DNA from: Flavobacteriaceae bacterium F08102 | GTDB taxonomy: Bacteria; Bacteroidota; Bacteroidia; Flavobacteriales; Flavobacteriaceae | DNA length: 64,000 nucleotides | NCBI GenBank assembly: GCA_023015935.1 | Contig: JALKAY010000004.1 | Span: forward strand, 124,001 to 188,000 | Reading direction: 5' to 3' | Shown: piece after piece, positions 32,734 to 41,776 of the stretch | Numbering within the stretch: position 1 is the first letter of the stretch | Layout of the letters: every line of letters starts with the position of its first letter | The notes under the pieces: generated by a model | What the model saw: only the letters and a program-made list of their open reading frames with translations | Told to the model about the DNA's origin: nothing | Database searches by the model: none | Translations under genes and position numbers: made by a program

Positions 32734-35700
32734 AATTTACAGAAGCAAAATTAGAACAAGCATTTATAGAATTATTGGGTAATGAAGGTTATCCACATTT
32801 CTTAGGCAATACCCTTAAGCGTTTGCCCGAAGACGTATTGATTGAAGACGATATAATCGAGTTTCTATTAACACAATACAAAAAAGAAGGACTAACCCTT
32901 ACCGAGGCTAAATCCATTGTATTACAGCTAAAAAACTTACCTGCTTCTGATTTATATGAAACCAATAAGAAAATCATACGGTGGTTGTCGGATGGTTTTA
33001 TTCTAAAACGAGAAGACCGCAACCAAAAGGATATTTGGGTATCTTTAATTGACTATGCAGGCTTAGAGCGTCAAATTCAAGGAAAAAACTTAGACACGCT
33101 ATCTGTAGCCGAACCCCAAGAAAATTATGGAGACAATAACATCTACAAATTTGTCAACCAACTTGAAATAGTAGGTACAGAAAAACGCATTCCTGATGGT
33201 ATTATTTATATCAATGGAATACCTGTGGTAGTGTTTGAGTTCAAAACCGCTATTCAAGAAAATTGCACCATCCATAACGCTTATGTACAGTTAACAACAC
33301 GTTATAAAAGAGATATTCCAGAGCTTTTTAAATACAATGCATTCTGCGTTATTAGTGATGGGGTAAACAACAAAGCAGGGTCGTTTTTTGCTCCCTATGA
33401 GTTTTACTATGCCTGGCGTAGAATATCAGGCTTAGCTAAAGATGTAGATGGTATTGATAGTATGTTTACCCTTGTTCAGGGAATGCTGCACCAAAACAGA
33501 TTAAGGGATATTATTCAAAACTTCATTTACATACCTGATACTTCTAAGAAGGATGAAAAAATAGTATGCCGTTATCCCCAGTATTACGCAGCAAGAGCCT
33601 TGTACGACAATATTAAAAAAGCTCAAAAACCAGAAGGAGACGGAAAAGGTGGAACATACTTTGGAGCGACTGGTAGCGGTAAGAGTTATACCATGCTCTA
33701 TCTCACAAGGTTATTAATGAAAAGTGAATATTTTGAAAACCCTACAATCGTTCTCATAACAGACCGTACCGATCTGGACGACCAACTTTCAGCACAATTT
33801 ACTAATGCAAAAACCTTTATCGGTGATAATACCATCCAAAGTGTAGAAAGCAGAGCTGAATTAAGAGAACTTTTACAAGGTCGTGCCAGTGGTGGTGTAT
33901 TCTTAACCACCATTCACAAGTTTACAGAAGATATTGAATTATTAACTGAGCGTACTAATGTGATTTGTATTTCTGATGAAGCACATAGAAGTCAAACCAA
34001 CTTAGACCAAAAGGTTAGAGTTACAGAAAAGGGCGTAAAAAAATCTTTTGGCTTTGCCAAATATTTACACGACTCTTTACCCAATGCAACCTATGTAGGT
34101 TTTACAGGAACACCAGTGGATGCGACTTTAGATGTATTTGGTAAGGTAGTAGATGCCTACACAATGACCGAATCGGTTAAAGATGAAATTACAGTCCGTA
34201 TTGTGTATGAAGGTAGGGCAGCAAAAATAGCCTTACAGAATAGCGAATTAGAAAAGATTGAGAAATATTACGAAGAAGCTGCGGAAGCTGGAGCTAATGA
34301 ATACCAGGTAGAAGAAAGTAAAAAACAATCGGCCAATATGAACGCTATTCTTGGCGACCCGGACAGACTAAAAGAATTGGCAGCCGATTTTGTACAGCAT
34401 TATGAAAATCGCGTAAACGAGGGGGCTACGGTTAAAGGGAAAGCCATGTTTGTATGTAGTTCTCGCAGTATTGCTTATGAATTTTATAAGAATGTTTTAG
34501 AATTAAGACCTGAATGGAACGAAGTAAAGGTTGCAGAACCTGCCTGTGCCGGCCTGTCTGCTGTCGCACAGGCAGGCACGGCAGACAGGGAAGGTGCAGT
34601 GCTTTCAGATAAAGAAAAGCGGGAAATCAAACCTATGGACCTGCCTGTGCCGAAAGAAAATGAATTTTACACTTATGCAATTCTTTGTAATAATGATAGT
34701 ATCTACATTGGGCAAACTAATAACTTACAAAAAAGATGGGAATTACATTTAAGAGGAAAAGCTGCTGAATGGACTAAAAAGTATCACCCTGTTGAATTAT
34801 TTTTTTACGAAACGTTCAACTCAAGAGAAGAGTCTGTAAAACGAGAAAAAGAATTAAAACTAACATCAGGTAGAAGATTCCTGAGAAGAAAATTAAATTC
34901 AGATTCTGCACGGCAGACAGGACGTATCAAAATGATTATGACCCGTGGAAAGGACGACCCCAAAGAATTATATGATTTATTAGGTACTAAAGAATACCGT
35001 AAAGAGTTAGATAGGCAATTCAAAAACGAAAAATCAAATTTCAAAATAGCCATTGTCGTTGATATGTGGTTAACAGGTTTTGATGTTCCTTTTCTTGATA
35101 CGATCTATATCGACAAACCCATTCAGCAACATAACCTAATACAGACCATCTCTCGTGTAAATCGAAAATTCAAAGGCAAAAATAAAGGTCTGGTAGTGGA
35201 TTATATCGGTATCAAAAAACAAATGAATTTAGCGCTTAAAAAGTATTCGGAAGGAGATAAGGACAATTTTGAGGATATCGACCAATCCATGGTTGTTGTG
35301 CGTAATCATCTGGATTTGTTAGCCAAACTTTTCCATAAATTCGATAGCTCAAAATATTTTAGTGGTACTGCATTGGAGCAATTGAACACGCTAAATATGG
35401 CTGCCGAATATGTACAGCTCACCAAAGAAATGGAAACTCGATTTATGGGCTTAGTGAAAAGATTAAAAGCAGCCTATGATATTTGTGCCGGTAGTGAAGA
35501 ATTGACTCAACAGGAAAGAGATTACACCCATTTCTACTTAGCAGTTCGCTCTATTGTTTTCAAACTCACCAAAGGGAATGCACCAGACACAGCTCAAATG
35601 AATGCCAAAGTAAGGGAGATGATTAAAAATGCCTTACAAAGTGATGGTGTAGATGAAATCTTTAAAATGGGGGAAGAAACTGAAAAAGAGCAAGACATTT

Positions 35701-36275
35701 TTGATGAAGACTATTTAGCCAAAATCGATAAAATCAAACTGCCAAATACAAAGATTAAGTTGTTACAGCAACTATTGGCAAGGGCTATTGGTGAAATGAA
35801 GAAAGTCAATAAAGTAAAAGGTGTTGACTTTTCTAAGAAAATGGAATCCTTAGTTCAGAAATACAATCAACGTGATGAAAATGATATTCTACGTAGTGAG
35901 GTGTATGAGGAAATGGCGGAACAGTTAACCAACCTAATTTGGGATGTTTATAAAGAATTTAAGGCAGGTGATGATTTAGGGATTGATTTTGAAGAAAAAG
36001 CATTTTATGATATTCTAAAAGAACTATGTGTTAAATACGATTTCACCTATCCTGAAGACAAATTAATTGAGTTGGCACAAGCAGTAAAAGACTTGGTTGA
36101 TGGGCAGGCTAAATTTCCAGACTGGAACAAAAGGGATGATATTAAATCTGCTTTAAAAGTAGGTCTAATACTTCTTTTAGACGAACACGGCTATCCACCA
36201 GTAGAACGTGATGAAGTGTACAAAGAAATCTTTGAACAAGCAGAAAATTTTAAGAAATACAGTCAAGCAAAATAA
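32730..36275 (+). CDS. hsdR: Type I restriction subunit HsdR with two in-frame insertions, one a GIY-YIG domain
   Basis: The 1181-residue restriction and translocation subunit starts at a GTG that overlaps the AbiEii stop. The N-terminal PD-(D/E)xK nuclease shows RIPDGII...VVVFEFKTA (~153-175). The motor has Walker A GATGSGKSY (~311-319), SDEAHRSQ (~414-421) and GFTGTPVDAT. Between EVKVAEP and the helicase segment RIKMIMTRGKDD two foreign pieces interrupt the second RecA-like domain. Residues 604-620 are a palindrome-encoded peptide, and residues ~637-730 are a GIY-YIG domain (TYAILC...IYIG, NLQKRW, KREKELK). Both preserve the frame, so a full-length product is possible. Whether it still translocates and cuts is unknown. 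Confidence 0.94.
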   Translation: MKFTEAKLEQAFIELLGNEGYPHFLGNTLKRLPEDVLIEDDIIEFLLTQYKKEGLTLTEAKSIVLQLKNLPASDLYETNKKIIRWLSDGFILKREDRNQKDIWVSLIDYAGLERQIQGKNLDTLSVAEPQENYGDNNIYKFVNQLEIVGTEKRIPDGIIYINGIPVVVFEFKTAIQENCTIHNAYVQLTTRYKRDIPELFKYNAFCVISDGVNNKAGSFFAPYEFYYAWRRISGLAKDVDGIDSMFTLVQGMLHQNRLRDIIQNFIYIPDTSKKDEKIVCRYPQYYAARALYDNIKKAQKPEGDGKGGTYFGATGSGKSYTMLYLTRLLMKSEYFENPTIVLITDRTDLDDQLSAQFTNAKTFIGDNTIQSVESRAELRELLQGRASGGVFLTTIHKFTEDIELLTERTNVICISDEAHRSQTNLDQKVRVTEKGVKKSFGFAKYLHDSLPNATYVGFTGTPVDATLDVFGKVVDAYTMTESVKDEITVRIVYEGRAAKIALQNSELEKIEKYYEEAAEAGANEYQVEESKKQSANMNAILGDPDRLKELAADFVQHYENRVNEGATVKGKAMFVCSSRSIAYEFYKNVLELRPEWNEVKVAEPACAGLSAVAQAGTADREGAVLSDKEKREIKPMDLPVPKENEFYTYAILCNNDSIYIGQTNNLQKRWELHLRGKAAEWTKKYHPVELFFYETFNSREESVKREKELKLTSGRRFLRRKLNSDSARQTGRIKMIMTRGKDDPKELYDLLGTKEYRKELDRQFKNEKSNFKIAIVVDMWLTGFDVPFLDTIYIDKPIQQHNLIQTISRVNRKFKGKNKGLVVDYIGIKKQMNLALKKYSEGDKDNFEDIDQSMVVVRNHLDLLAKLFHKFDSSKYFSGTALEQLNTLNMAAEYVQLTKEMETRFMGLVKRLKAAYDICAGSEELTQQERDYTHFYLAVRSIVFKLTKGNAPDTAQMNAKVREMIKNALQSDGVDEIFKMGEETEKEQDIFDEDYLAKIDKIKLPNTKIKLLQQLLARAIGEMKKVNKVKGVDFSKKMESLVQKYNQRDENDILRSEVYEEMAEQLTNLIWDVYKEFKAGDDLGIDFEEKAFYDILKELCVKYDFTYPEDKLIELAQAVKDLVDGQAKFPDWNKRDDIKSALKVGLILLLDEHGYPPVERDEVYKEIFEQAENFKKYSQAK
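34539..34589 (+). repeat. Solo palindromic insertion in hsdR, 51 nt
   Basis: Two interleaved inverted repeats make an A-B-A'-B' order. A is CCTGCCTGTGC (34539-34549) and A' GCACAGGCAGG (34566-34576); B is CCTGTCTGC (34553-34561) and B' GCAGACAGG (34581-34589). The ends CCTGCCTGTGCCG and CACGGCAGACAGG equal those of the nuclease-bearing insertion 50 nt downstream. Length is 17 codons, and it is far more GC-rich than its surroundings. Confidence 0.85.
34640..34921 (+). mobile_element. GIY-YIG insertion in hsdR with the same 13-nt ends as the solo palindrome
   Basis: It begins CCTGCCTGTGCCG (34640-34652) and ends CACGGCAGACAGG (34909-34921), 282 nt or 94 codons. Between them is a GIY-YIG domain related to the hsdS copy (shared LPVP, AEWTK, KREKELK and GR..L+R patterns). 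Its terminus is read in a different codon phase from the solo copy, yet both stay open. Confidence 0.8.
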
Positions 36276-36461
36276 GGCATAATGAAAAATTCAAATTTAA
36301 ACCGCTTCTACTACCTTCTGAACAAAGCCTAAAAATTTCACCCGCTCTCCTACCTACTTCAAGCGTCCTTTTCCGTAAAGGAAATAAAAAATTGGGGAAT
36401 TTAAATTTTTCCACAAGCGCTTTCAGCTTTCGTAACAATAATAATCATGCTTTATGAACCA
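36276..36461. other. Non-coding tail after hsdR
   Basis: No gene is seen. The stretch is AT-rich and contains an imperfect palindrome around GGGGAATTTAAATTTTTCC (36395-36413). It precedes the terminator shared with the convergent OmpA-family gene and marks the border between the defence operon and core genes. Confidence 0.4.
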
Positions 36462-36490
36462 ACAAAAGCACCAAATTTTGGTGCTTTTGT
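36462..36490. terminator. Bidirectional terminator between hsdR and the OmpA-family gene
   Basis: ACAAAAGCACCAAA (36462-36475) and TTTGGTGCTTTTGT (36477-36490) form a perfect 14-nt inverted repeat. A/T runs on both sides allow termination in either direction between convergent genes. Confidence 0.85.
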
Positions 36491-36548
36491 CATTCATCCT
36501 CTTTACTTTTTAGGTCATTTTAACACATATAAAGATGCGTTTACGGCC

Positions 36549-38318
36549 TTAAAAACAAATTACTTTAAATTCTGTCCTCCGGTTAATTCTGTGTTCTTCA
36601 TCTGTACACGGTACATGGTCTACACATTTCTTATTTTTAAGCTCGCTCTCACCAGCTCCTCGTCCTTTTAAACGATCTCTAGAAATCCCTTGTCTAACGA
36701 TATAATTAACAGTCGCGTCTGCACGGCGTTGTGATAGCTTTCTATTGTACTCATCAGTTCCTTGACTATCTGTATGCGAAGTCATCTCTACATGAATTGT
36801 TGGATTATCGCGCATAAGTTTTATAACACGTTGTAAATCTGGAATAGAAGCCGGTAAGATATCCGCTTTATTAAAATCGAAATGAATATTTTCTAGGTTT
36901 ATAGCTTTTCCGCAAGGATCTACACACATTTCAAAATCAATAAATAAGGTTTTATTACGGTCATACGATCCAGCATCTATTTCAACTTCACTGGCATAAT
37001 ACCCATCTTTTCTTCCATTTAATGCATATGTAGAGAACTGTTTTAACCGAAACATAAAATCCCCTTTCACATCAGAAATACTATTTTTTTCACCGAAATT
37101 CACCTTATCTCTAATTTTTATATCGACCCCTTCAATTCCCTTATCTAAATTACATTCAATCACATTTCCTTTTAAAATGAAATTTTCATCGGCATATAAA
37201 ACTATTTTTTCAATTCCTAATCGACTGTTTTTCTGACATTTCTCAAATTCACTTTTAGAAATACTTTCAGTGCGTAAATCCACATCAAGTAGCTTTCCTT
37301 TTATCACATAATCTGCAGCCTTAATATCACTAAAGGTAGCCACACCTAGCTGATTTGTGGAATCACTTTTCACGAGGTTACCTTCGAGATCTTCTAATAC
37401 AATTTTGGCATTTGGTAATAATTCACCTGTAAATTTATCTTTTGCGGTAATTCTAACCACACAAGTTTCTGAACAATGTGGAAAATGATCTTCACCACAT
37501 ACAGGACAATTATTTGCTTTCTTAAAAGGATTAAGCTGAAAGGTCACACCTACAAACCCTCCAAAAGAAGAAATGTCAGATTGCCTTGAATTTGTTCTTA
37601 TCACAGGCTCATCTGCTAGTATATTCATAGGTTCACGATTGCTTCCTGTGGCAGAAAATAAGGGTTGATACAAGGCTGAACGTCCAGATTCACTTAGTTC
37701 TTCTACGTCTAAATGCCGCATATAATACCCGCCAACATGAATCCCAATTTTTTTAGAAATCATATAGGTAAACCGCAACTGTCCTTTAAAACTAAGTACA
37801 TTTGACTCCTTATAACCTGCATGAAAATTCAACGGATAAACCATTCTTCCTGAAGAACCCTCTAAATAGGTGCGTCCACCTTCAATAGTTGCCAATCCCG
37901 CACGAGTATTGAGTTCTGCAATAAATTTCCCTGTACGTGTTCTATATTGGAAATTTGGACCAAATCCATAAAACATCCGCGTTATCCCATCTTCACTTAA
38001 ACTAAATGATTTAATGGGTGTTACCCGGTCTGACTCAAAAATAGCTGTGGTTGGATAAGTGCTCTTAGGTTTATTCATGATATAATCAAAATCAATTCCC
38101 AAACCAAACCAATTCCAATAGTAATCCAAAGAAACTCCTAAATCTACCCCTCCCTCATAATCTATATACGGGGTATTATTGTTATACGTCGGGAAGTCAT
38201 AACCGAATCGGGGACTTAGTTGAAAATAATTCCGATCTAATGGCTTTTCCTGCGCTGTTCCGGTGAATGTAGTTGCAAAGATTGTGAGTAATACAACCAA
38301 TCGTAATAAATCTTTCAT
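36549..38318 (-). CDS. OmpA-family outer-membrane protein
   Basis: A 589-residue envelope protein with a signal peptide (cleavage after FTGTAQ or nearby). Residues ~25-265 form an N-terminal beta-barrel-like region. A Cys-containing linker (NNCPVCGEDHFPHC) leads to one or more carboxypeptidase-regulatory-like beta domains (~285-450). The C-terminal OmpA peptidoglycan-binding domain (~470-585) has NLENIHFDFNKADI, HTDSQGTDEYN and LSQRRADATVNYI, followed by the NRRTEFKV ending. It probably links the outer membrane to the cell wall. It is convergent with hsdR. Confidence 0.9.
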   Translation of the reverse strand: MKDLLRLVVLLTIFATTFTGTAQEKPLDRNYFQLSPRFGYDFPTYNNNTPYIDYEGGVDLGVSLDYYWNWFGLGIDFDYIMNKPKSTYPTTAIFESDRVTPIKSFSLSEDGITRMFYGFGPNFQYRTRTGKFIAELNTRAGLATIEGGRTYLEGSSGRMVYPLNFHAGYKESNVLSFKGQLRFTYMISKKIGIHVGGYYMRHLDVEELSESGRSALYQPLFSATGSNREPMNILADEPVIRTNSRQSDISSFGGFVGVTFQLNPFKKANNCPVCGEDHFPHCSETCVVRITAKDKFTGELLPNAKIVLEDLEGNLVKSDSTNQLGVATFSDIKAADYVIKGKLLDVDLRTESISKSEFEKCQKNSRLGIEKIVLYADENFILKGNVIECNLDKGIEGVDIKIRDKVNFGEKNSISDVKGDFMFRLKQFSTYALNGRKDGYYASEVEIDAGSYDRNKTLFIDFEMCVDPCGKAINLENIHFDFNKADILPASIPDLQRVIKLMRDNPTIHVEMTSHTDSQGTDEYNRKLSQRRADATVNYIVRQGISRDRLKGRGAGESELKNKKCVDHVPCTDEEHRINRRTEFKVICF

Positions 38319-38668
38319 AGCAAAAAGTTTAAAGGGTTCATAATTTTCTAAAACATAAAAAAAGCCCTAAAATCAGGAGCTTCTTTATAAATTACATTAA
38401 CGTAACTTTAACAAATAACGTACCACCTTTTTTATTTTTAGGGAGTTCCTATAGGCTGGGAGCTTGGATAGATACGGTAAAGTTCAAATTATCCCAACGA
38501 CACAATCAAGCTAAGTAACTGAAGTTCACTTGATAAATCCCCCATATATTTAGAAAATAAATCGATTTGATTTTTATTATTTTTTTAAAAAAAAATTTAA
38601 TTCAGCGAGGAATTTAAAGCCATTCATTCATAAAATAGCTATGGTTACAAGCAAGGTAGCGATCGTTT
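38319..38668. other. Intergenic region between OmpA-family and antiporter genes
   Basis: No gene is seen. On the minus strand at about 38357-38385 an AAGC(T)CC...GGGCTT stem runs into a T7 tract and could terminate the antiporter transcript, although it lies ~280 nt past that stop. The rest is AT-rich, with an A/T homopolymer block near 38570-38600. Confidence 0.45.
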
Positions 38669-40147
38669 TTAAATCTTTTCAACAAGAACACGCTTCAAGT
38701 GTGTATCTACTTCATCAAATACACTGGGTCGATCAGCCAGGACTATTAAAGTATCTTCAGCTTCAATTTTTGTAGAGCCATTGGGGATAATATAACTATC
38801 ATCACGTTTAATCATCGCAATAATGGCATTTTTAGGAAAGCCTAATTCAACAATTTTCTTATCTACAGCAAAACAATTAGACGTAATACGCATTTCTCGC
38901 ATTTCTGCCTTAGGGTTTTCTGCCATGATTAAATCAGAGGGACTTAACTTCTTTGCTTCTTCAGGCACCGCAACCTTTAACCATTTTGCTACCGTTGACA
39001 AGGTGGTCCCTTGAATTAAAACGGAGGTTACAGAAATAAAGAAAACTATATTAAAAATCATATTTGCTTTATCTATCCCAGCTAAGAGCGGGTAGGTTGA
39101 AAAAACAATGGGTACAGCCCCTCGCAATCCTACCCAAGAAATATAAAACCGGCGTCTTAATTTCATTTTAAAAAAAATAAGACTGAGAAACACCCCTATG
39201 GGTCGAGCAACCATAATCAAGAATACAGATATAAGTAGGCCAATTCCCATATATGGAATTATTTCAGAAGGAAAAACCAGCAGTCCCAAGGTTAGGAACA
39301 ATACAATTTGCATAAGCCATGCCAATCCATCAAACATTTTAAGGATGGTTTTCTTATGAATTAGGTCTTGATTTCCTAAGTACACAGCACAGATATAAAT
39401 AGAAAGAAAGCCATTTCCACCTATAAAATCGGTCGCAGAAAAGGTTATAAACATTAAGGCAATCACCAAAACCGGATAAAGTCCTTCAAAATCAAGTTTT
39501 ATCTTATTAATGATATATTTACTCATCATTCCAAAGCCAAAGCCTGCAATTCCGCCAAAAATCATTTGTTGTAGAAACATGGGTATGACTGAAAAAATGG
39601 ACTGATCTTGATGAATGACTAGGGTTAAAAAAGCAATGGTCAATACATAGGCCATTGGATCATTACTTCCACTTTCCAACTCTAAGGTAGGTCTTAGATT
39701 CGTTTTTAGCGCTAAACTTTTGGAACGCAAAATGGAAAATACAGCAGCTGCATCCGTAGAGGACACAATTGATCCCAACAACATACTTTCATAAATGGTA
39801 AAGTCAGTGATAAACCAAACGAATGTACCCAACGAAACTGCCGTAAACAACACTCCTAAAGTGGATAGTGCAATCCCTTCTCCAAGAATGGGTTTAACCG
39901 CTTTCCAGTTCGTATCTAACCCTCCAGAAAACAAGATAAAATTTAAAGAAACTATCCCAATAAATTGCGCCAGTTTAGGATCGTCAAAACGAATTCCACC
40001 AACTCCGTCAGAACCCGCGAGCATCCCAATGACTAAAAAGAGTAATAAGGTCGGAACGCCAAATTTATAGGATGTTTTCCCTACTAAAACACTGACAAGT
40101 AATAATAAAGATCCTACTAAGAGTATATTTTCAATGGTTAAATTCAT
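38669..40147 (-). CDS. K+/H+ antiporter, NhaP2/CvrA type, with TrkA_C domain
   Basis: A 492-residue CPA1-type cation/proton antiporter. It has ~12 hydrophobic helices, including the GLDTNWKAVKPIL and GSIVSSTDAAAVFSIL regions; the SSTDAAAV aspartate matches the ion-binding site of this family. Residues ~405-490 form a cytosolic TrkA_C domain (RITSNCFAVDKKIVELGFP, then IEAEDTLIVLADR), which separates the NhaP2-like K+/H+ branch from plain NhaP. It is a single gene on the minus strand and probably serves potassium and pH homeostasis. Confidence 0.9.
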   Translation of the reverse strand: MNLTIENILLVGSLLLLVSVLVGKTSYKFGVPTLLLFLVIGMLAGSDGVGGIRFDDPKLAQFIGIVSLNFILFSGGLDTNWKAVKPILGEGIALSTLGVLFTAVSLGTFVWFITDFTIYESMLLGSIVSSTDAAAVFSILRSKSLALKTNLRPTLELESGSNDPMAYVLTIAFLTLVIHQDQSIFSVIPMFLQQMIFGGIAGFGFGMMSKYIINKIKLDFEGLYPVLVIALMFITFSATDFIGGNGFLSIYICAVYLGNQDLIHKKTILKMFDGLAWLMQIVLFLTLGLLVFPSEIIPYMGIGLLISVFLIMVARPIGVFLSLIFFKMKLRRRFYISWVGLRGAVPIVFSTYPLLAGIDKANMIFNIVFFISVTSVLIQGTTLSTVAKWLKVAVPEEAKKLSPSDLIMAENPKAEMREMRITSNCFAVDKKIVELGFPKNAIIAMIKRDDSYIIPNGSTKIEAEDTLIVLADRPSVFDEVDTHLKRVLVEKI

Positions 40148-40550
40148 GCTTTTCCTTACTTTTTACTCATTGAGTACGTACCGTTTTAGAAGGAAATGAT
40201 ATTTCCATTGAATTTCACTTCTCTATAACAATCTAGGTACTCAGTGTATTCATCGTTTTATTTAAATATCGCAAAGATACTTTTTTCAAAAAGAAATTTT
40301 AACCATAAACCCAAGTGATATTAATCAAATTAATTTTTTTTATGCCCTACATAAAGAAGGTTACTGCAACCACCTTTAACATAAATACATGTAAATCCAA
40401 AAGCGACTTCCCTCCTTATTATCATTTCTTTTATTCATTGGCTGTAATGAGTTTTCATCGCATACGACCAACAACTCATCACGTTAGGGCTATAACCAGC
40501 CATAATAGGCTACTTTTTACCCAATTGAACCCCATTTAATCACAGATTAT
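40148..40550. other. Divergent intergenic region
   Basis: This is the promoter region between the divergent antiporter and DUF2911 genes. An open frame at 40315-40539 has no family resemblance or credible start, so it is not called. No clear TAnnTTTG element or strong dyad was found. Confidence 0.4.
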
Positions 40551-41138
40551 ATGAAATATTTTTTCTTAACATTTAGTATTAGCATCCATATTATCGCTTG
40601 TAAACCCAGTCCTAACCTACAAAATTATGAGGCTCAAAAATCTCAAACACCAACGGTAAAAAAGACTACCAAGAAGGTCGTGTTAAGTCCACCGCGTACA
40701 AAGACTACCACCTTTGCGAACCATTCCATTACCCTTGATTATTCTTCTCCTAGTGTTCGTGGTCGAATCATTTTTGGCGGAACTATACCATTCAATGAAC
40801 TATGGCAAGCAGGTGCTGGAAATGCTACATGGATTCATACTCCGGTACCTTTAAATTTTGAACAAGGTGTTTTACCTGCAGGGAAATATGCGATTTTTAT
40901 GATTCCTTCAACTACCGATTGGATTGTTATTTTTAATTCGCATTGGGAACAACATGGAAAAGATGAATACCATCCTAAAAATGACGTACTCAAACTGCAC
41001 CTAAAACCTTTAATAACACATGAACTTACTGAACAATTAACCTATAACGTCATAAAAATTAACGATACCACTGGTCGTATTCATTTTGCCTGGGAATCTG
41101 CCATTGTAGATCTTGATTTCAAGCTTATTACACCATAA
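40551..41138 (+). CDS. DUF2911 family lipoprotein
   Basis: A 195-residue protein with a short lipoprotein signal (IHIIACK, Cys ~17) and a Lys/Thr/Pro-rich linker to ~60. A DUF2911 domain follows, with LDYSSPSVRGRIIFGG, LWQAGAGNATWI, LPAGKYAIFMIP and WTVIFN-like WIVIFN. DUF2911 proteins are common secreted or surface proteins in Bacteroidetes with no assigned function. It stands alone with 340 nt of non-coding sequence downstream. Confidence 0.87.
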   Translation: MKYFFLTFSISIHIIACKPSPNLQNYEAQKSQTPTVKKTTKKVVLSPPRTKTTTFANHSITLDYSSPSVRGRIIFGGTIPFNELWQAGAGNATWIHTPVPLNFEQGVLPAGKYAIFMIPSTTDWIVIFNSHWEQHGKDEYHPKNDVLKLHLKPLITHELTEQLTYNVIKINDTTGRIHFAWESAIVDLDFKLITP

Positions 41139-41480
41139 GCTTATCCATATTCCTTATAAAACGCTCCTTGATACATAAACTTTTCACTTTTTAGTAAATG
41201 CCGTGTACATCTTAGTAAAGCTAAAGAATACCCATATTTAATTCTCAATAAAATAGTACCTTTATACAATGAATTACCAACTTTAGACTATCGCAAACAC
41301 AGAAACTTACCTTTTTTGTACGTAAAGGCTAATTCATTTCGGAAATGAAATCGGCCGAGGATAAGAGTACAAACCTTATCAACACAAAAAAAAGAAACTA
41401 GTGAATTCAATTTACTAAGGACTGGAGAAATTTATACGTACCTCTATTTCCGTTCTAACGTTGGATTAAAATATCGAAAT
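41139..41480. other. Intergenic region before the GNAT-pirin cluster
   Basis: No gene or strong dyad is seen in these 342 nt. They presumably hold the promoter of the GNAT-pirin-pirin operon, but no convincing -33/-7 pair was recognised. Confidence 0.35.
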
Positions 41481-41774
41481 ATGAAATACGAATTAATTGA
41501 TAACCCAGCTAAAAGCCGATTTGAAATTCACTTAAATGATCATGTTGCGTTTATAGAATACGAACGAAAAGACAAGGTCATTGCTTATACACACACCGAA
41601 GTTCCTAAGGCACTTGGCGGTAAAGGCATAGGCTCTTATTTGGCGAAATCAGCCTTAGAATATGCTGCAAGTAATAATTTAAATGTAATACCTTATTGCC
41701 CTTTTATTAAGGTATTTATAGATAAACACCCCTCCTATCAAGCAAATTCCTTATTACATCCAAAAGACGCCTAA
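41481..41774 (+). CDS. Small GNAT-family N-acetyltransferase (YjdJ/Gcn5-like)
   Basis: A 97-residue single-domain acyltransferase-like protein of the short GNAT branch. It shows an N-terminal beta hairpin (FEIHLNDHVAFIEYERKD), THTEVPKALGGKGIGSYL carrying the acetyl-CoA-binding G/KGIG loop, and a C-terminal IPYCPFIKVFIDKHPSY. Small GNATs of this kind have unknown acceptors. The gene is 2 nt upstream of the first pirin gene, so they probably form one operon. Confidence 0.9.
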   Translation: MKYELIDNPAKSRFEIHLNDHVAFIEYERKDKVIAYTHTEVPKALGGKGIGSYLAKSALEYAASNNLNVIPYCPFIKVFIDKHPSYQANSLLHPKDA

Positions 41775-41776
41775 TC

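Noticed and set aside
34640-34921. Intein in HsdR (or in HsdS at 27701-28008)
   Set aside because: No N-terminal Cys/Ser splice junction, no HINT-type blocks and no C-terminal His-Asn followed by Cys/Ser/Thr. The inserts are only about 94 to 140 codons and are bracketed by palindromic DNA.
34640-34921. Group I intron carrying a GIY-YIG endonuclease
   Set aside because: The reading frame of the host gene continues through the whole insert, and there is no room for an intron core.
36447-36671. 74-codon + strand frame across the terminator
   Set aside because: It begins upstream of the bidirectional terminator, runs through it and overlaps the OmpA-family gene in antisense, with no family resemblance.
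38823-39014. Open frames antisense to the antiporter and other large genes
   Set aside because: They are mirror frames of clear coding sequences with no independent support.
40315-40539. 74-codon open frame
   Set aside because: No recognisable motif, no ribosome-binding context, and it lies in the divergent promoter region.
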